The position numbers and the translations under genes were made by a program. From NCBI GenBank assembly GCA_026932145.1, contig JAIXKT010000007.1, positions 155,436-219,435 on the forward strand: a stretch of DNA of 64,000 bases, in the 5' to 3' direction. The DNA comes from Bacteroidia bacterium (GTDB taxonomy: Bacteria > Bacteroidota > Bacteroidia > J057 > JAIXKT01). This document shows, piece after piece, positions 52,394 through 62,132 of this stretch. A model generated the notes under the pieces. That model was not told where the DNA came from and ran no database searches. It saw nothing but the letters and a program-made list of their open reading frames with translations. Position 1 is the first letter of the stretch. Every line of letters begins with the position of its first letter.

Positions 52394-54190
52394 ATGAGTG
52401 TTGCTATGACCAATTTATTAAAAGGCGGCGAATTTTTAGTGAAAGACACAGCCGCAACCGATGTTTTTGTTCCAGAAGAATTTAACAGCGAACAGAGAAG
52501 TTTAGCTGATATGTGTGGTGATTTCTTGGTTCATGAAGTCTATCCATACATTGAGGCATTGGATAAAATGGACAATCCTAAGCTGATGCCTGAGTTAGTA
52601 ACTAAGGCCGGCAATCAAGGGTTATTGGGTATTTCTATCCCTACCGAATATGGCGGTTATGGGATGGATTTCATTACGGCTATGCTTACCACAGAGGTTT
52701 TAGGCGCAGGACATTCATTTTCAGTAGCTTTGGCTGCCCATACCGGCATTGGTACGTTACCGATATTATACTTTGGTAATGATGCCCAAAAAGCTAAATA
52801 CTTGCCTAAATTAGCTTCCGGCGAATGGAAAGCCTCTTACTGCCTCACAGAGCCGGGGTCTGGATCAGATGCATTAGGAGCTAAAACCAAAGCTGTATTA
52901 TCCGATGACGGAAAACACTACATCATTAACGGCCAAAAAATGTGGATAACCAACGCCGGCTTCGCAGATGTATTTGTTGTATTCGCCAAAATAAATGGAG
53001 AACAATTTACCGGATTTATTGTAGAAAAAGGTACCCCGGGGCTAAGTCTGGGAGAAGAAGAAAAGAAAATGGGTATAAAAGGCTCTTCAACGCGGCAAGT
53101 TTTCTTTAATGATATGAAAATACCCGTAGAAAATTTACTGGGAGAAGCCGGAAAAGGGCACTTGATAGCATTCAATATTCTGAATATCGGAAGGATTAAA
53201 TTGGCCGCAGCCGTTTTGGGGGGAGCCAAAAAAGCAGCCTCAGTATCAGCTCAATACGCCATCGAAAGACACCAATTTAACACCTCTATTTCCAAATTCG
53301 GTGCCGTTCAATATAAATTAGCGGAACAAGCTATCAGGATATTTGCCTTAGAAACAGCTACTTATAGAGCAAGTAACGATCTACGCCTTACCGAAGAACA
53401 AAACCTTGCTGCCGGTATGAGTACCAATGATGCTCTTTTAAAAGCAGCCGAAGAGTTTTCTGTAGAATGTGCTATGCTTAAAGTATTTGGATCAGAAGTG
53501 ATTGATTATGTGGTAGATGAAGGTGTACAAATCTATGGAGGCATGGGCTTTTCAGCAGAAGCACCGATGGATAGAGCCTACCGTGATGCCCGAATCAACA
53601 GAATCTTTGAAGGCACTAACGAAATCAACCGCTTACTTACCGTAGATATGCTCCTGAAAAAAGCGATGAAAGGCAAGTTAGACCTGATGACTCCCGCTAT
53701 GGCAGTTCAAAAAGAACTTATGTCTGTTCCAGATTTCAGCACCCCAGATGATTCTATCGTATTTGGCCGTGAGAAAAAACTAATCAAAAACCTCAAAAAA
53801 GCAGCATTAATGGTTGCCGGGGCTGCCGTCCAAAAATTCATGCAGAAATTAGCCCATGAACAAGAAATCTTGATGAACATTGCAGATATGTGCATAGAAA
53901 CCTATGTTTGTGAGTCCTTTATGCTGCGGGTAGAAAAACTAAAAACTACGAATCCGGCAAGCGAAACGAATGCCGTTTTGGAGCAAATGTTCTTAACATA
54001 CCTAAATGATGCCGCAGACCGCGTTTTTATAGCTGGAAAAAATGCCTGCAACGCCTTCGCCACCGGAGACGAACTTCGCGTGATGCTTATGGGTATGAAA
54101 CGATTCACAAAATCAGAACCATTTAACACCAAAGATGCCCGCAGACAAATAGCCCAAGCCGTTATTGCTGCCGGTAAATATCCTTTCTAA
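52394..54190 (+). CDS. Acyl-CoA dehydrogenase (long VLCAD-like form)
   Basis: 598 residues, longer than the 380-residue classic type because of a C-terminal extension of about 170 residues, as in very-long-chain forms. FAD enzyme for the first step of fatty-acid beta-oxidation. Landmarks: YCLTEPGSGSDA and WITNAGFADVF of the FAD/substrate site, GMGFSAEAPMDRAYRDARINRIFEGTNEI with the catalytic Glu near its end (cited as landmarks). Length and motifs favour long acyl chains but do not prove it. Own promoter upstream, hairpin downstream. The beta-oxidation partner genes are not in the window. Confidence 0.93.
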   Translation: MSVAMTNLLKGGEFLVKDTAATDVFVPEEFNSEQRSLADMCGDFLVHEVYPYIEALDKMDNPKLMPELVTKAGNQGLLGISIPTEYGGYGMDFITAMLTTEVLGAGHSFSVALAAHTGIGTLPILYFGNDAQKAKYLPKLASGEWKASYCLTEPGSGSDALGAKTKAVLSDDGKHYIINGQKMWITNAGFADVFVVFAKINGEQFTGFIVEKGTPGLSLGEEEKKMGIKGSSTRQVFFNDMKIPVENLLGEAGKGHLIAFNILNIGRIKLAAAVLGGAKKAASVSAQYAIERHQFNTSISKFGAVQYKLAEQAIRIFALETATYRASNDLRLTEEQNLAAGMSTNDALLKAAEEFSVECAMLKVFGSEVIDYVVDEGVQIYGGMGFSAEAPMDRAYRDARINRIFEGTNEINRLLTVDMLLKKAMKGKLDLMTPAMAVQKELMSVPDFSTPDDSIVFGREKKLIKNLKKAALMVAGAAVQKFMQKLAHEQEILMNIADMCIETYVCESFMLRVEKLKTTNPASETNAVLEQMFLTYLNDAADRVFIAGKNACNAFATGDELRVMLMGMKRFTKSEPFNTKDARRQIAQAVIAAGKYPF

Positions 54191-54217
54191 ATTTTAGTAA
54201 CAAACTCATTTCCATAA

Positions 54218-54265
54218 ATTTACCCATAACATTACTTCTTATAAGAAGTAGCGTTATGGGTAAAT
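54218..54265 (+). terminator. Long imperfect hairpin between the acyl-CoA dehydrogenase and the next gene
   Basis: Outer arms ATTTACCCATAAC (54218-54230) and GTTATGGGTAAAT (54253-54265) pair perfectly. Inner arms TACTTCTT (54233-54240) and AAGAAGTA (54243-54250) continue the stem after a two-base mismatch. There is no strong T run after it, so it might be a weak terminator, an RNA-stability element or an attenuator for the gene that starts at 54288. Confidence 0.55.
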
Positions 54266-54287
54266 AACCATTTAAAAAGTAAAAATT

Positions 54288-56330
54288 ATGTATTCAATCA
54301 TCAGCGGCGGTCTAAAAACAGCACTAAAAGCACTTTTAGCAACCTACCCCGATGACGAACATTTGATCAACTTAGTAAGTCGTTCCTATCGCCTTAGCTG
54401 GGTAGAATATGAACAATTAACGGATGGGTACTTTGCCAAACAAAAAGTAACCCCCCAAAATGCCGAAAAACTCATCGCTATCGCTCAGGCATATTTACTT
54501 TTTGAGTTCCAAACCCAGTCTTTTACAAGGCTAAATAATTTATTATCAACATTTTCTAAAAAATGGATAGAATATCATCCCAATTGGGAAATTGAACATC
54601 AATGTTGGATAACCTGCGCCAAAAGAATTCATCGCTTAATTTCGATAGAAGAATTTGAAAACTGGCTAAATCAAAAAGCCTTACAGACTGGGGACGTTTT
54701 TCCAATGGGTTTTTTCTTGGCAGGCTACACTTTGTTACACGAAAAACGCCCGGAATATTCTATCCGGATTCAGTTTTGGATGGAAAAAGCTATCCGTAAA
54801 AGCCCTCAACAGCCGATAGCTTTGTTATCCATGACAAGTTTGGTTCAAGTGCTGTTGCAATTTCCAAACCGAGAAACCTTAATTTATGCAAGAGAAAAAA
54901 TCAGCCAATTAGCAGACCAGTTTCAGGCTTTTGAAGAAGCACACATTATTTTTATTGACCTCATGATGCAATCGCTCATTGAGGAACTTGTGTTGCAACC
55001 TGATATTGAAGAGCGCCGCCTGATTTTATATGCCCTCAAAGATCATTGCCTAAGAGAAATTGCCCGCAAAGAACGCTATTCGGCTGAAATTCAGGGGTAT
55101 TTATACTATCGTTTGGCTTATGCCTATTTTCAGTTAGCTACTTTAGGAGAAAAATCATTGTGCCAAGAAGCACTTCGGCAAATAGATGCAGCCTTAATCC
55201 TCAATGAAGTTCGTCCGGATATTATCAATGTGCATCAATATCAGCAACTTAAATACCGGATCATGTTGCTTTCCGGTGATTCTACGGCTGCTTTTCATTC
55301 CCTAAAAGACTTGGCTACATGGTTTAAAAAAGATGGTGATTATCAAAAATATGCAGAAACAATTTCTTTGGCTGCGCACGCCTGCGAACACTCCGAATTA
55401 TGGACAAAAGGAATAGAATACTTGGTAGAGCAAACAGAACCACTTATCAAACGCCTGCCGGAAGGCGGCTGCGAAGCAGTGGTAATTCTCTTAGAAACTC
55501 TTACTCAATTACTTAACCAAGCAGTTTATAGTAGCAAATTAAAACTAATTACCGAAAAAGGATACAATTATTTTCAGCTATTTACACGTTTCCATGACTT
55601 TTGCAGCCAAAATCCTAATTCCGTAGGGCTTCGCTTGTGGGAACGATATGTAGATATTTTTAGAAATAGTAAAATTATTGCCCAAAACAATATCCATATT
55701 TTCTTTAGCTATCATCAAGAATCTATAAAGATTCTAACTATATCTGCCAGATTGTCAGGAAATAATCACTCATACAAAGTAGCTCAGGATTTACTGCAAT
55801 CTATCGGTAATCCAAGATGCCCCGCTAATATTTTTACCGGAAAGTGGAGCGATTTTGCAGAAGAACCCGCAAACTTTAGAAATAAAGTGTTGAATCAATG
55901 TATCTCTATCACAAGAGGTGATTTACCACTTGCGTCTGAACACCTTAACTTTTCTTACCGGAATATCAGAAGCTATTTATCTCAAAATGAAATAGATAGA
56001 TTAGGAAACTTTTTGTATGAAATTCAAACAACAAATCCGGCTCTGGAACAAGGTATCCGTAAAATGCTCTATGATATGCACTTACAAGGAACTTTGTATG
56101 AAATTATTTTTGATTTACCGGTTTTTTTAGTCAATAACCATAAAGGGTTCTCTCTGAATACCTTTGTTGAAGTCCTTGATCTAAAATATAATACTGCCTC
56201 AAAATACCTAAAAGGTTTAGTTCAGTTTGGGTTAATACGCCCAGAACGGTTTGGAGAGCATAAAAACTACTATTTTTTAGAAAAGGAAACCATCTTTAAC
56301 CATATTTATGAAGCAAACCTAAATAAATAA
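54288..56330 (+). CDS. Uncharacterised helical-repeat protein with a C-terminal winged-helix-like domain
   Basis: 680 residues, not recognised. It is almost entirely alpha-helical by composition, with repeated helix pairs that look like degenerate TPR-type repeats (for example YRLAYAYFQLATLGEKSLCQEALRQID near 270-300). There is no signal peptide and no membrane segment, so it should be cytoplasmic. The last about 60 residues (FVEVLDLKYNTASKYLKGLVQFGLIRPE, then KNYYFLEKE) have the pattern of a winged helix: recognition-helix-like TASKYLKGL followed by a G-I-turn and a wing. A ligand-sensing regulator is one possibility. It follows a long hairpin and is convergent with the WG-repeat gene. Confidence 0.5.
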   Translation: MYSIISGGLKTALKALLATYPDDEHLINLVSRSYRLSWVEYEQLTDGYFAKQKVTPQNAEKLIAIAQAYLLFEFQTQSFTRLNNLLSTFSKKWIEYHPNWEIEHQCWITCAKRIHRLISIEEFENWLNQKALQTGDVFPMGFFLAGYTLLHEKRPEYSIRIQFWMEKAIRKSPQQPIALLSMTSLVQVLLQFPNRETLIYAREKISQLADQFQAFEEAHIIFIDLMMQSLIEELVLQPDIEERRLILYALKDHCLREIARKERYSAEIQGYLYYRLAYAYFQLATLGEKSLCQEALRQIDAALILNEVRPDIINVHQYQQLKYRIMLLSGDSTAAFHSLKDLATWFKKDGDYQKYAETISLAAHACEHSELWTKGIEYLVEQTEPLIKRLPEGGCEAVVILLETLTQLLNQAVYSSKLKLITEKGYNYFQLFTRFHDFCSQNPNSVGLRLWERYVDIFRNSKIIAQNNIHIFFSYHQESIKILTISARLSGNNHSYKVAQDLLQSIGNPRCPANIFTGKWSDFAEEPANFRNKVLNQCISITRGDLPLASEHLNFSYRNIRSYLSQNEIDRLGNFLYEIQTTNPALEQGIRKMLYDMHLQGTLYEIIFDLPVFLVNNHKGFSLNTFVEVLDLKYNTASKYLKGLVQFGLIRPERFGEHKNYYFLEKETIFNHIYEANLNK

Positions 56331-56346
56331 CTAATCTAATTTACTG

Positions 56347-56394
56347 ATTTTAAGTAAGATTTGACTAAGTTATACTGTTTTGGGAACTTAAAAT
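56347..56394 (+). terminator. Weak hairpin between convergent genes
   Basis: ATTTTAAGT (56347-56355) pairs perfectly with ACTTAAAAT (56386-56394) across a 30-base loop, and a T-rich stretch follows. Low confidence as a terminator because of the long loop. Confidence 0.3.
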
Positions 56395-56401
56395 AGTTTT
56401 A

Positions 56402-57208
56402 TTATTTAAACTTATTGATATTGATAGTGCTCCATGCTCCATGTTGGCGCACTTCGGTTCTGCCTTTGGCATCAAAACTATTTCTGGGAGACTTTAATGC
56501 TTCATATTGGAATGGGATAACTACTTTTTGGGTTTTATCAATAGCTCCCCATAATTTTCCTACTTTAACAAAGGCGGCACCTAAGTTAAAATTTCGGGCA
56601 TCTGAATAAATAAATGGGATGATTATTTGGCCATTCGTGCCTATATAACCCCATTTTCCGCCATTTTTTACGGCAGCTAAATCATCGCTAAATTCTAAGG
56701 CATCTTCATATTGGCAAGGAATAAATTCGTGTAAATCGTTGGATAGATACCCAAATTTTCCATCGCAAATCACCAATCCAAGTTGATTAGCATACATACA
56801 ATATTGAATTCCATTGGGTTGGTGTTCGCACCAGAGGCGTAATTCGTCATAACGGCAGGGTTGCTTTAAAATACCATTAAAATCATAGATACCCCATTTT
56901 TGGTTTTTGGATACGGCAAAGCAATCCCAGTCTGAAATACACACTACTTTGTCAAATTGGCATGAGATTACTTCTTTTCCGGTAGTGTCGCAAAAACCCC
57001 ATCCGTTAGCAGAAAAAACCGGTGTGATTATTTGCCCCTTTTCAAACGGAAAAATCATTTTATAGGTAGGTGGAACAATTATTTGTTTGTTTTTTTTGTA
57101 CCGAATACCCCATAAATTACCGTGTTCAAAGGGTTCAAAGGTGCTTTTTTGGCTATATCCTTCTAAAAACAAACAAAAAAACAGTATCCAGTAGATACGC
57201 ACATCCAA
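56402..57208 (-). CDS. Exported WG-repeat protein
   Basis: 268 residues. Start by TTG at 57206-57208, or GTG two codons later; both keep the signal peptide (RIYWILFFCLFLEGYSQ). The mature part is built of WG repeats (motifs LWGIRYKK, GWGFCDTTGKEVI, KWGIYDFNGIL, KWGYIGTNGQIIIPF, LWGAIDKTQKVVIPF), each followed by a short beta hairpin with YD/YE. WG-repeat proteins are frequent in Bacteroidota and their function is mostly unknown. A near-consensus TATCTTAG box lies about 20 bases before the start. It is convergent with the helical-repeat gene. Confidence 0.8.
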   Translation of the reverse strand: MDVRIYWILFFCLFLEGYSQKSTFEPFEHGNLWGIRYKKNKQIIVPPTYKMIFPFEKGQIITPVFSANGWGFCDTTGKEVISCQFDKVVCISDWDCFAVSKNQKWGIYDFNGILKQPCRYDELRLWCEHQPNGIQYCMYANQLGLVICDGKFGYLSNDLHEFIPCQYEDALEFSDDLAAVKNGGKWGYIGTNGQIIIPFIYSDARNFNLGAAFVKVGKLWGAIDKTQKVVIPFQYEALKSPRNSFDAKGRTEVRQHGAWSTININKFK

Positions 57209-57522
57209 TATATTTTGAGCTAAGATACATTATTTTTACGTTAGCTAACGAGAAAAAGCACTTAGCCGTTTGTTTTTAGGCTTATTTAGTTCAAAAATAC
57301 GCTAACTAATCTTGGAGTGCAGCTTAGAAAATGCCGCTTTTATGGATTCTAAATCCCAATAAAGAAAGATTCTATTTTCTAAAATGTGCATAAAGTATTT
57401 AGAAAATGTGAATAAGTGGTTATTTTTCAACAATAAACACTTACTGTTATAATTCAAAAAAAAAGCGTAATTTCGCAAGGTGGAGTAATCTACGTAAAAA
57501 CCATACATTACATCATTGTGGT
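57209..57522. other. 314-bp divergent intergenic region with promoter of the STAND gene
   Basis: Contains the WG-gene start signals on the minus strand. On the plus strand TAATTTCG (57468-57475, one mismatch to TAnnTTTG) lies 47 bases before ATG 57523. A minus-strand frame at 57302-57571 is not credible as a gene. Confidence 0.5.
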
Positions 57523-60500
57523 ATGAAAGATGAATTAGTCTTATCTGGTCAGGCAGAAGGTGTTGAATCAACTGAAACTACTGAGGAAAAACATATTCGG
57601 CGGAAGGTTTATTTGGCATGGTCGGGGGAAGATGTCAAAGAGAAGCGGGATATTTTGGCCTTTATACTTGAAAAAGCAGGGTTAGAAGTCTATCCGCAAG
57701 GGAACATCCCATTGGAAGAGTCTGAATTTAAAGATGTTGTTATCAAGTCTTTATCTGTTACAGAATGTTATATTCATGTATTGGGTTCAACCTTTGGGAG
57801 TCCGTTAGCCAGCAATCCGGAGGTTTCTTTGCCATTGTATCAATATGAAAAGGCAAGCCAAAAATCCCGTGAAACCGCCGGAAAGTATAAACGCTTCGTT
57901 TGGAATTTACCTACCGAAAATACCCAAATAGATGAAAAACAGCAGGACTTTATTCAGGGTATTCAAAATAACCTAACTCGAGACATTATGTTTACGAGCG
58001 TAATCAGTCCGGCACAATTCGTAGAGGATATCCGCACCTCCTTACAGGAAGAAGAACAGGTAGTCTCTTTTACCAAAGAATACGATTACTGCTTTTTGTA
58101 TAACATTCAGGATGCAGCAGAATGCTACCAAATTATAGAAACAGCATCAGAAGACCACCGCATAACGACTTTAACGGTTGTTCCTGAAAATGAAGTAGAT
58201 TACCGGAGTCAGGCTATTATCCAGATACGTAAGAGCCGTTTGGCTATTGTATATTTCAAAGAATGTGCAGACTGGGCGATTTCGTTTACCAAGCAAGTTT
58301 GGAAGCTAATTGGTGGTGCATCATCAAACACACCTATCTTGATGCTGGGAGAAGATGAGCCTCGTAGAAATCGTTTTTTACGCTTTCAGGCTCCCCAACT
58401 CCAATTACAGGTACTCTCAAAAGACCAGTTTTTACCCACAATCCAAAAAACATTTGAAAAAGTTTATCGAGGACAGGCTATTGTAGAGCAAACGTTCAGC
58501 CCATACACCGGTTTACGGCCATTTTCAGAAGACGAATCTATCTTTTTTAAAGGACGCGAAAAGCATATAGACAGCATTTTGCGTATGATTGAACGGAATA
58601 AATTTTCGATGGTTACGGGCTCTTCAGGGGACGGTAAGTCATCGTTGATTTATGCCGGCGTTGTTCCCTCTGTTAAAGGGGGCTTTTTACGGTCAGTATT
58701 TAGCAAATGGGCAGTTGCCGATTTCCGCCCAGAAAGAACACCTCTTACCAACCTTTCCAATGCCTTAGCTGCGGCTTTGCGCCAGCGAAATGCCGAACAA
58801 GTAGAAACAACCCTGAGTTATGGCTTCTCTGCATTGGTAGATTTATACAAAAAATCGTCTATCTACTGCGATATAACCGGAAAAGATTACCTTGAAGCCG
58901 ATGAAGAACAACGAAGAAACTTACGCAGGCAGGCTGCAAACCTACTGATTATAGTTGACCAATTTGAGGAGTTTTTTACTAATGCCGAAAACTACCGAGA
59001 TTCCATAGCCTCTCCGGTAGCACAAATCACGGTAAACGTTCTTATCGAAACCATACGCATCGCACATGAAGAAGACCTGCCTATTTTTGTCGTCTTCACG
59101 ATGCGGTCGGACTACATTGGTCAGTGTGTCGCTTTTCGAGGTTTTGCAGAACTTATCGGCCAGAGTACGTATTTCGTCCCAAGATTAAAACGTGAAGAAA
59201 TTCAGGAAGTTATCGAAGCTCCGGCTCGGTTAAATGGAGATAAATTGAGCTTACGCCTAAGCCAACGACTGCTTAATGACTTAGGAGACGGCATAGACCA
59301 ACTACCGGTGCTTCAGCATTGTCTTCACCAAATGTGGGAAGTCGCCCAAAAAGAAAAAAAAGAAATAGACCTCCTCGAATACGCCAAAGTAGGCGGCCTA
59401 AGCGCTAATAAACTCCCCAAAGAAGACCAGTCTAAATTCCGTGAATGGTTCAACAAGCTAACTCCAGAAACCCAAAACCTATATGATAAGCCCAGATTAC
59501 GCAATATATTAAGCCGCCACGCAAATGAACTCTACGAAATAGCCCACGAATACTACAACAAAAACTACACCCCAAAGGCAGATAAAGAAACTATCACCGA
59601 AATTGTAAGAATAGCATTCATTTGTTTAACTAAAATTGATGACAATCGTGCGGTGCGAAACCGTATGACCTTAAAGCAGATTGCTGAAATTTATGGAGGC
59701 GAAGAAGCAGATTATGTTATTGTGGGGCACGTACTTAACCTATTTCGTGAACGAGGAAATAACTTTATTCAGCCTTACATCTCAAACGACCCTGATTCTG
59801 TAGAATTGCGCCCAGAATCTGTCCTTGATATTACACATGAATCCTTAATTCGGAACTGGGAAAAATTAATAGAGTGGGCTGAAGCCGAAAACAAAAGCGT
59901 TCAGATATACAACGACCTAAAAATTCAGTTAGATAGTTGGCTTGTTAATGAAAAGTCTTCCAAATATCTGTTATCTACCGGGCCATTCAGTTATTTTCAT
60001 GCATGGTATGAAAAACAACGCCCCAATCCGGCTTGGGTAAACCGCTACATCCGCCCGGACGAAATGATTCCATACTTAGAACCTATGGAACAAGCAACAC
60101 TCTATTTAGATGACTTAGAAGAGTTTCTCCGGTTAAGTAAACAAAAAATAGAACGTAACCGTAGGTTAGTATTGTTTGCTATTGGAGTGATTTCCACCCT
60201 GCTACTCATATCGCTTATTGCCACTTATTTTGCCTCATTGTCTCGTAATGAAGCGTTGATTCAAAAAGCCAATGCAGAAAGACACGCATTGATAGCAGAA
60301 AGACAGCGATTAATAGCAGAAAACAAAACTCGCGAAGCTGAAAATCAACGACTTATAGCAGAACGCGAAAAACTTAGGGCAGAAACAAACTTCCTGGTAG
60401 CAGAAGCTCAACGAAAAATTGCAGAAGGTGAACGCGCAAATGCAGTTTCACAAACAGTAATAGCCGAAAACCAACGCAAAATAGCCGAAAACGAACGTAG

Positions 60501-62109
60501 AATCGCTGAAAACCAAAGAATTATTGCTGAAAATCAAACCAAAATAGCAGACCAAGAAAGAATGCGTGCGGAAGAAAAAGAAAAAGAAGCTCTTCTTCAA
60601 CAAGAAATAGCTACCCGCCAACGTAATAACGCAATGATTACACAATCCCTCTTTTTGTCTGATTTAGCAAGGCAAGAAGTGAAAAAGAAAAACCCCATTG
60701 TAGCACTACTCTTAGCCCAGCAAGCTCTTCCCAAAGATTTATCAAATCCAGATAGACCTTACGTAGAAGAATCCGAAGCTGCTTTGTACAACGCCGTAAA
60801 CGCTATCGTAAACGAAAAACCCAAAGGAGTTCTATTAGGGCATAAGAACAAACTGATATACAACGCCTTTTCACCGGACGGAAAAACACTCGTAACCACT
60901 TCTTGGGATAAAACAGCCAGACTCTGGAACGTTTATACCGGCAAACAAATCTCTATCCTTACCGGACACACCCACATCGTTGATAATGCGTACTTCTCTG
61001 CCAGAGGAGATTTATTGGTAACGATGGCCGAAGACTTCTCTGCACGGGTCTGGACTTTCCCCGAAGGGAAAAATATATCTACCTTACGAGGCCATAAAAA
61101 CCTACTTACCCACGCCACCATCAGCACAGACGGAGCGAAAATCCTAACAACCTCTATAGACAAAACAGCCCGCATCTGGGATACCAAAACAGGAGAAGTA
61201 ACCCATGAACTTGTAGGCCATTCCGATGAAGTGTTGTATGGAGCATTTAGCCCGGACGGTTCCCGTATCGCCACAGCCTCAAAAGACGGAACAATCATTT
61301 TGTGGGATAACTCCGGCAAACAAATTCGACAAATACACGCTCACAACGCCGAAGTAGTGTTTGTAGTATTTAGTTTTGACGGAAAAATGATGGCTTCCGC
61401 CTCAAATGACAACACCGCACGCATCTATAATGCCACCACCGGAGAAAATATTTTCGTATTAAAAGGTCATAAAGCCGGCGTTAATCATGTGTCATTTAGT
61501 CATAACAACAATTTAGCCGTTACGGCCTCCAAAGACTCTACCGCAAAAGTTTGGGATACCAGAACCGGCAAAGAACTCGCTAAATTAGAATCTCACAGCG
61601 CGTCAGTGTATCATTCTGTGTTTTCACCAGATGATAAAAGAATAGCTACTTCTTCAGATGATAACACCGTTCGCTTATGGGACGGAAAGTCTTTCCTTGA
61701 GTTAGCTTTCTATGCAGGCCATACCGGCTTAGGATACTATGCCGCATTTAGCCCTGATAGTAAACGCTTAGCAGTAGCATCAGATAAGTTTTCCGTTAAG
61801 ATATACGAAGTATTCCCAAATTATCAAGACCTACTTAATTACGCAGATAGCCTCAAAAACAGAGAACTCTCGGATGAAGAAAGACGCAAATATTTTGTGT
61901 CAGATAACCGCGTAAGACAAGAAGTTCAGGAAAACAAAAAAGAAGACCAAGAAAAGAGCGAAGAGTCTAAATATTATATCGTTCAATTTGGAGAAACGAT
62001 TTATAGTATTGCCAGAAAGTTTGGAATTACCGTTGATGACTTGATGAATTGGAACAAAATAGAGAATGATAGCGTAGTACCATACCAAAAGTTACGTGTC
62101 CGAAAATAA
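57523..62109 (+). CDS. TIR-like / STAND NTPase / transmembrane / WD40 / LysM signalling protein
   Basis: 1528 residues. Order: TIR- or DUF4062-like domain (about 28-140, RRKVYLAWSGEDVKEKR); a second TIR-like segment (about 185-320); nSTAND1-type NTPase (from about 327, PYTGLRPFSEDE) with Walker A GSSGDGKS at 366-373 and Walker B LLIIVDQFEEFF with Asp 479; one membrane helix (about 882-905); an Ala/Glu-rich heptad coiled coil (about 906-1040, IAENQRKIAENER type); eight WD40-type repeats (about 1105-1445); a C-terminal LysM domain (about 1482-1528). STAND NTPases sense a ligand and oligomerise to switch on an effector. With one helix, the NTPase should be cytoplasmic and the WD40-LysM part periplasmic, where LysM can bind peptidoglycan. 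Followed 23 bases later by a TPR gene. Confidence 0.85.
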   Translation: MKDELVLSGQAEGVESTETTEEKHIRRKVYLAWSGEDVKEKRDILAFILEKAGLEVYPQGNIPLEESEFKDVVIKSLSVTECYIHVLGSTFGSPLASNPEVSLPLYQYEKASQKSRETAGKYKRFVWNLPTENTQIDEKQQDFIQGIQNNLTRDIMFTSVISPAQFVEDIRTSLQEEEQVVSFTKEYDYCFLYNIQDAAECYQIIETASEDHRITTLTVVPENEVDYRSQAIIQIRKSRLAIVYFKECADWAISFTKQVWKLIGGASSNTPILMLGEDEPRRNRFLRFQAPQLQLQVLSKDQFLPTIQKTFEKVYRGQAIVEQTFSPYTGLRPFSEDESIFFKGREKHIDSILRMIERNKFSMVTGSSGDGKSSLIYAGVVPSVKGGFLRSVFSKWAVADFRPERTPLTNLSNALAAALRQRNAEQVETTLSYGFSALVDLYKKSSIYCDITGKDYLEADEEQRRNLRRQAANLLIIVDQFEEFFTNAENYRDSIASPVAQITVNVLIETIRIAHEEDLPIFVVFTMRSDYIGQCVAFRGFAELIGQSTYFVPRLKREEIQEVIEAPARLNGDKLSLRLSQRLLNDLGDGIDQLPVLQHCLHQMWEVAQKEKKEIDLLEYAKVGGLSANKLPKEDQSKFREWFNKLTPETQNLYDKPRLRNILSRHANELYEIAHEYYNKNYTPKADKETITEIVRIAFICLTKIDDNRAVRNRMTLKQIAEIYGGEEADYVIVGHVLNLFRERGNNFIQPYISNDPDSVELRPESVLDITHESLIRNWEKLIEWAEAENKSVQIYNDLKIQLDSWLVNEKSSKYLLSTGPFSYFHAWYEKQRPNPAWVNRYIRPDEMIPYLEPMEQATLYLDDLEEFLRLSKQKIERNRRLVLFAIGVISTLLLISLIATYFASLSRNEALIQKANAERHALIAERQRLIAENKTREAENQRLIAEREKLRAETNFLVAEAQRKIAEGERANAVSQTVIAENQRKIAENERRIAENQRIIAENQTKIADQERMRAEEKEKEALLQQEIATRQRNNAMITQSLFLSDLARQEVKKKNPIVALLLAQQALPKDLSNPDRPYVEESEAALYNAVNAIVNEKPKGVLLGHKNKLIYNAFSPDGKTLVTTSWDKTARLWNVYTGKQISILTGHTHIVDNAYFSARGDLLVTMAEDFSARVWTFPEGKNISTLRGHKNLLTHATISTDGAKILTTSIDKTARIWDTKTGEVTHELVGHSDEVLYGAFSPDGSRIATASKDGTIILWDNSGKQIRQIHAHNAEVVFVVFSFDGKMMASASNDNTARIYNATTGENIFVLKGHKAGVNHVSFSHNNNLAVTASKDSTAKVWDTRTGKELAKLESHSASVYHSVFSPDDKRIATSSDDNTVRLWDGKSFLELAFYAGHTGLGYYAAFSPDSKRLAVASDKFSVKIYEVFPNYQDLLNYADSLKNRELSDEERRKYFVSDNRVRQEVQENKKEDQEKSEESKYYIVQFGETIYSIARKFGITVDDLMNWNKIENDSVVPYQKLRVRK

Positions 62110-62132
62110 AATATCACTTATCATGGGTATCT

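Noticed and set aside
57302-57571. 89-residue minus-strand frame overlapping the STAND gene start
   Set aside because: It lies over the promoter and first codons of the STAND gene, has no promoter box or domain, and is composed of AT-rich intergenic sequence.
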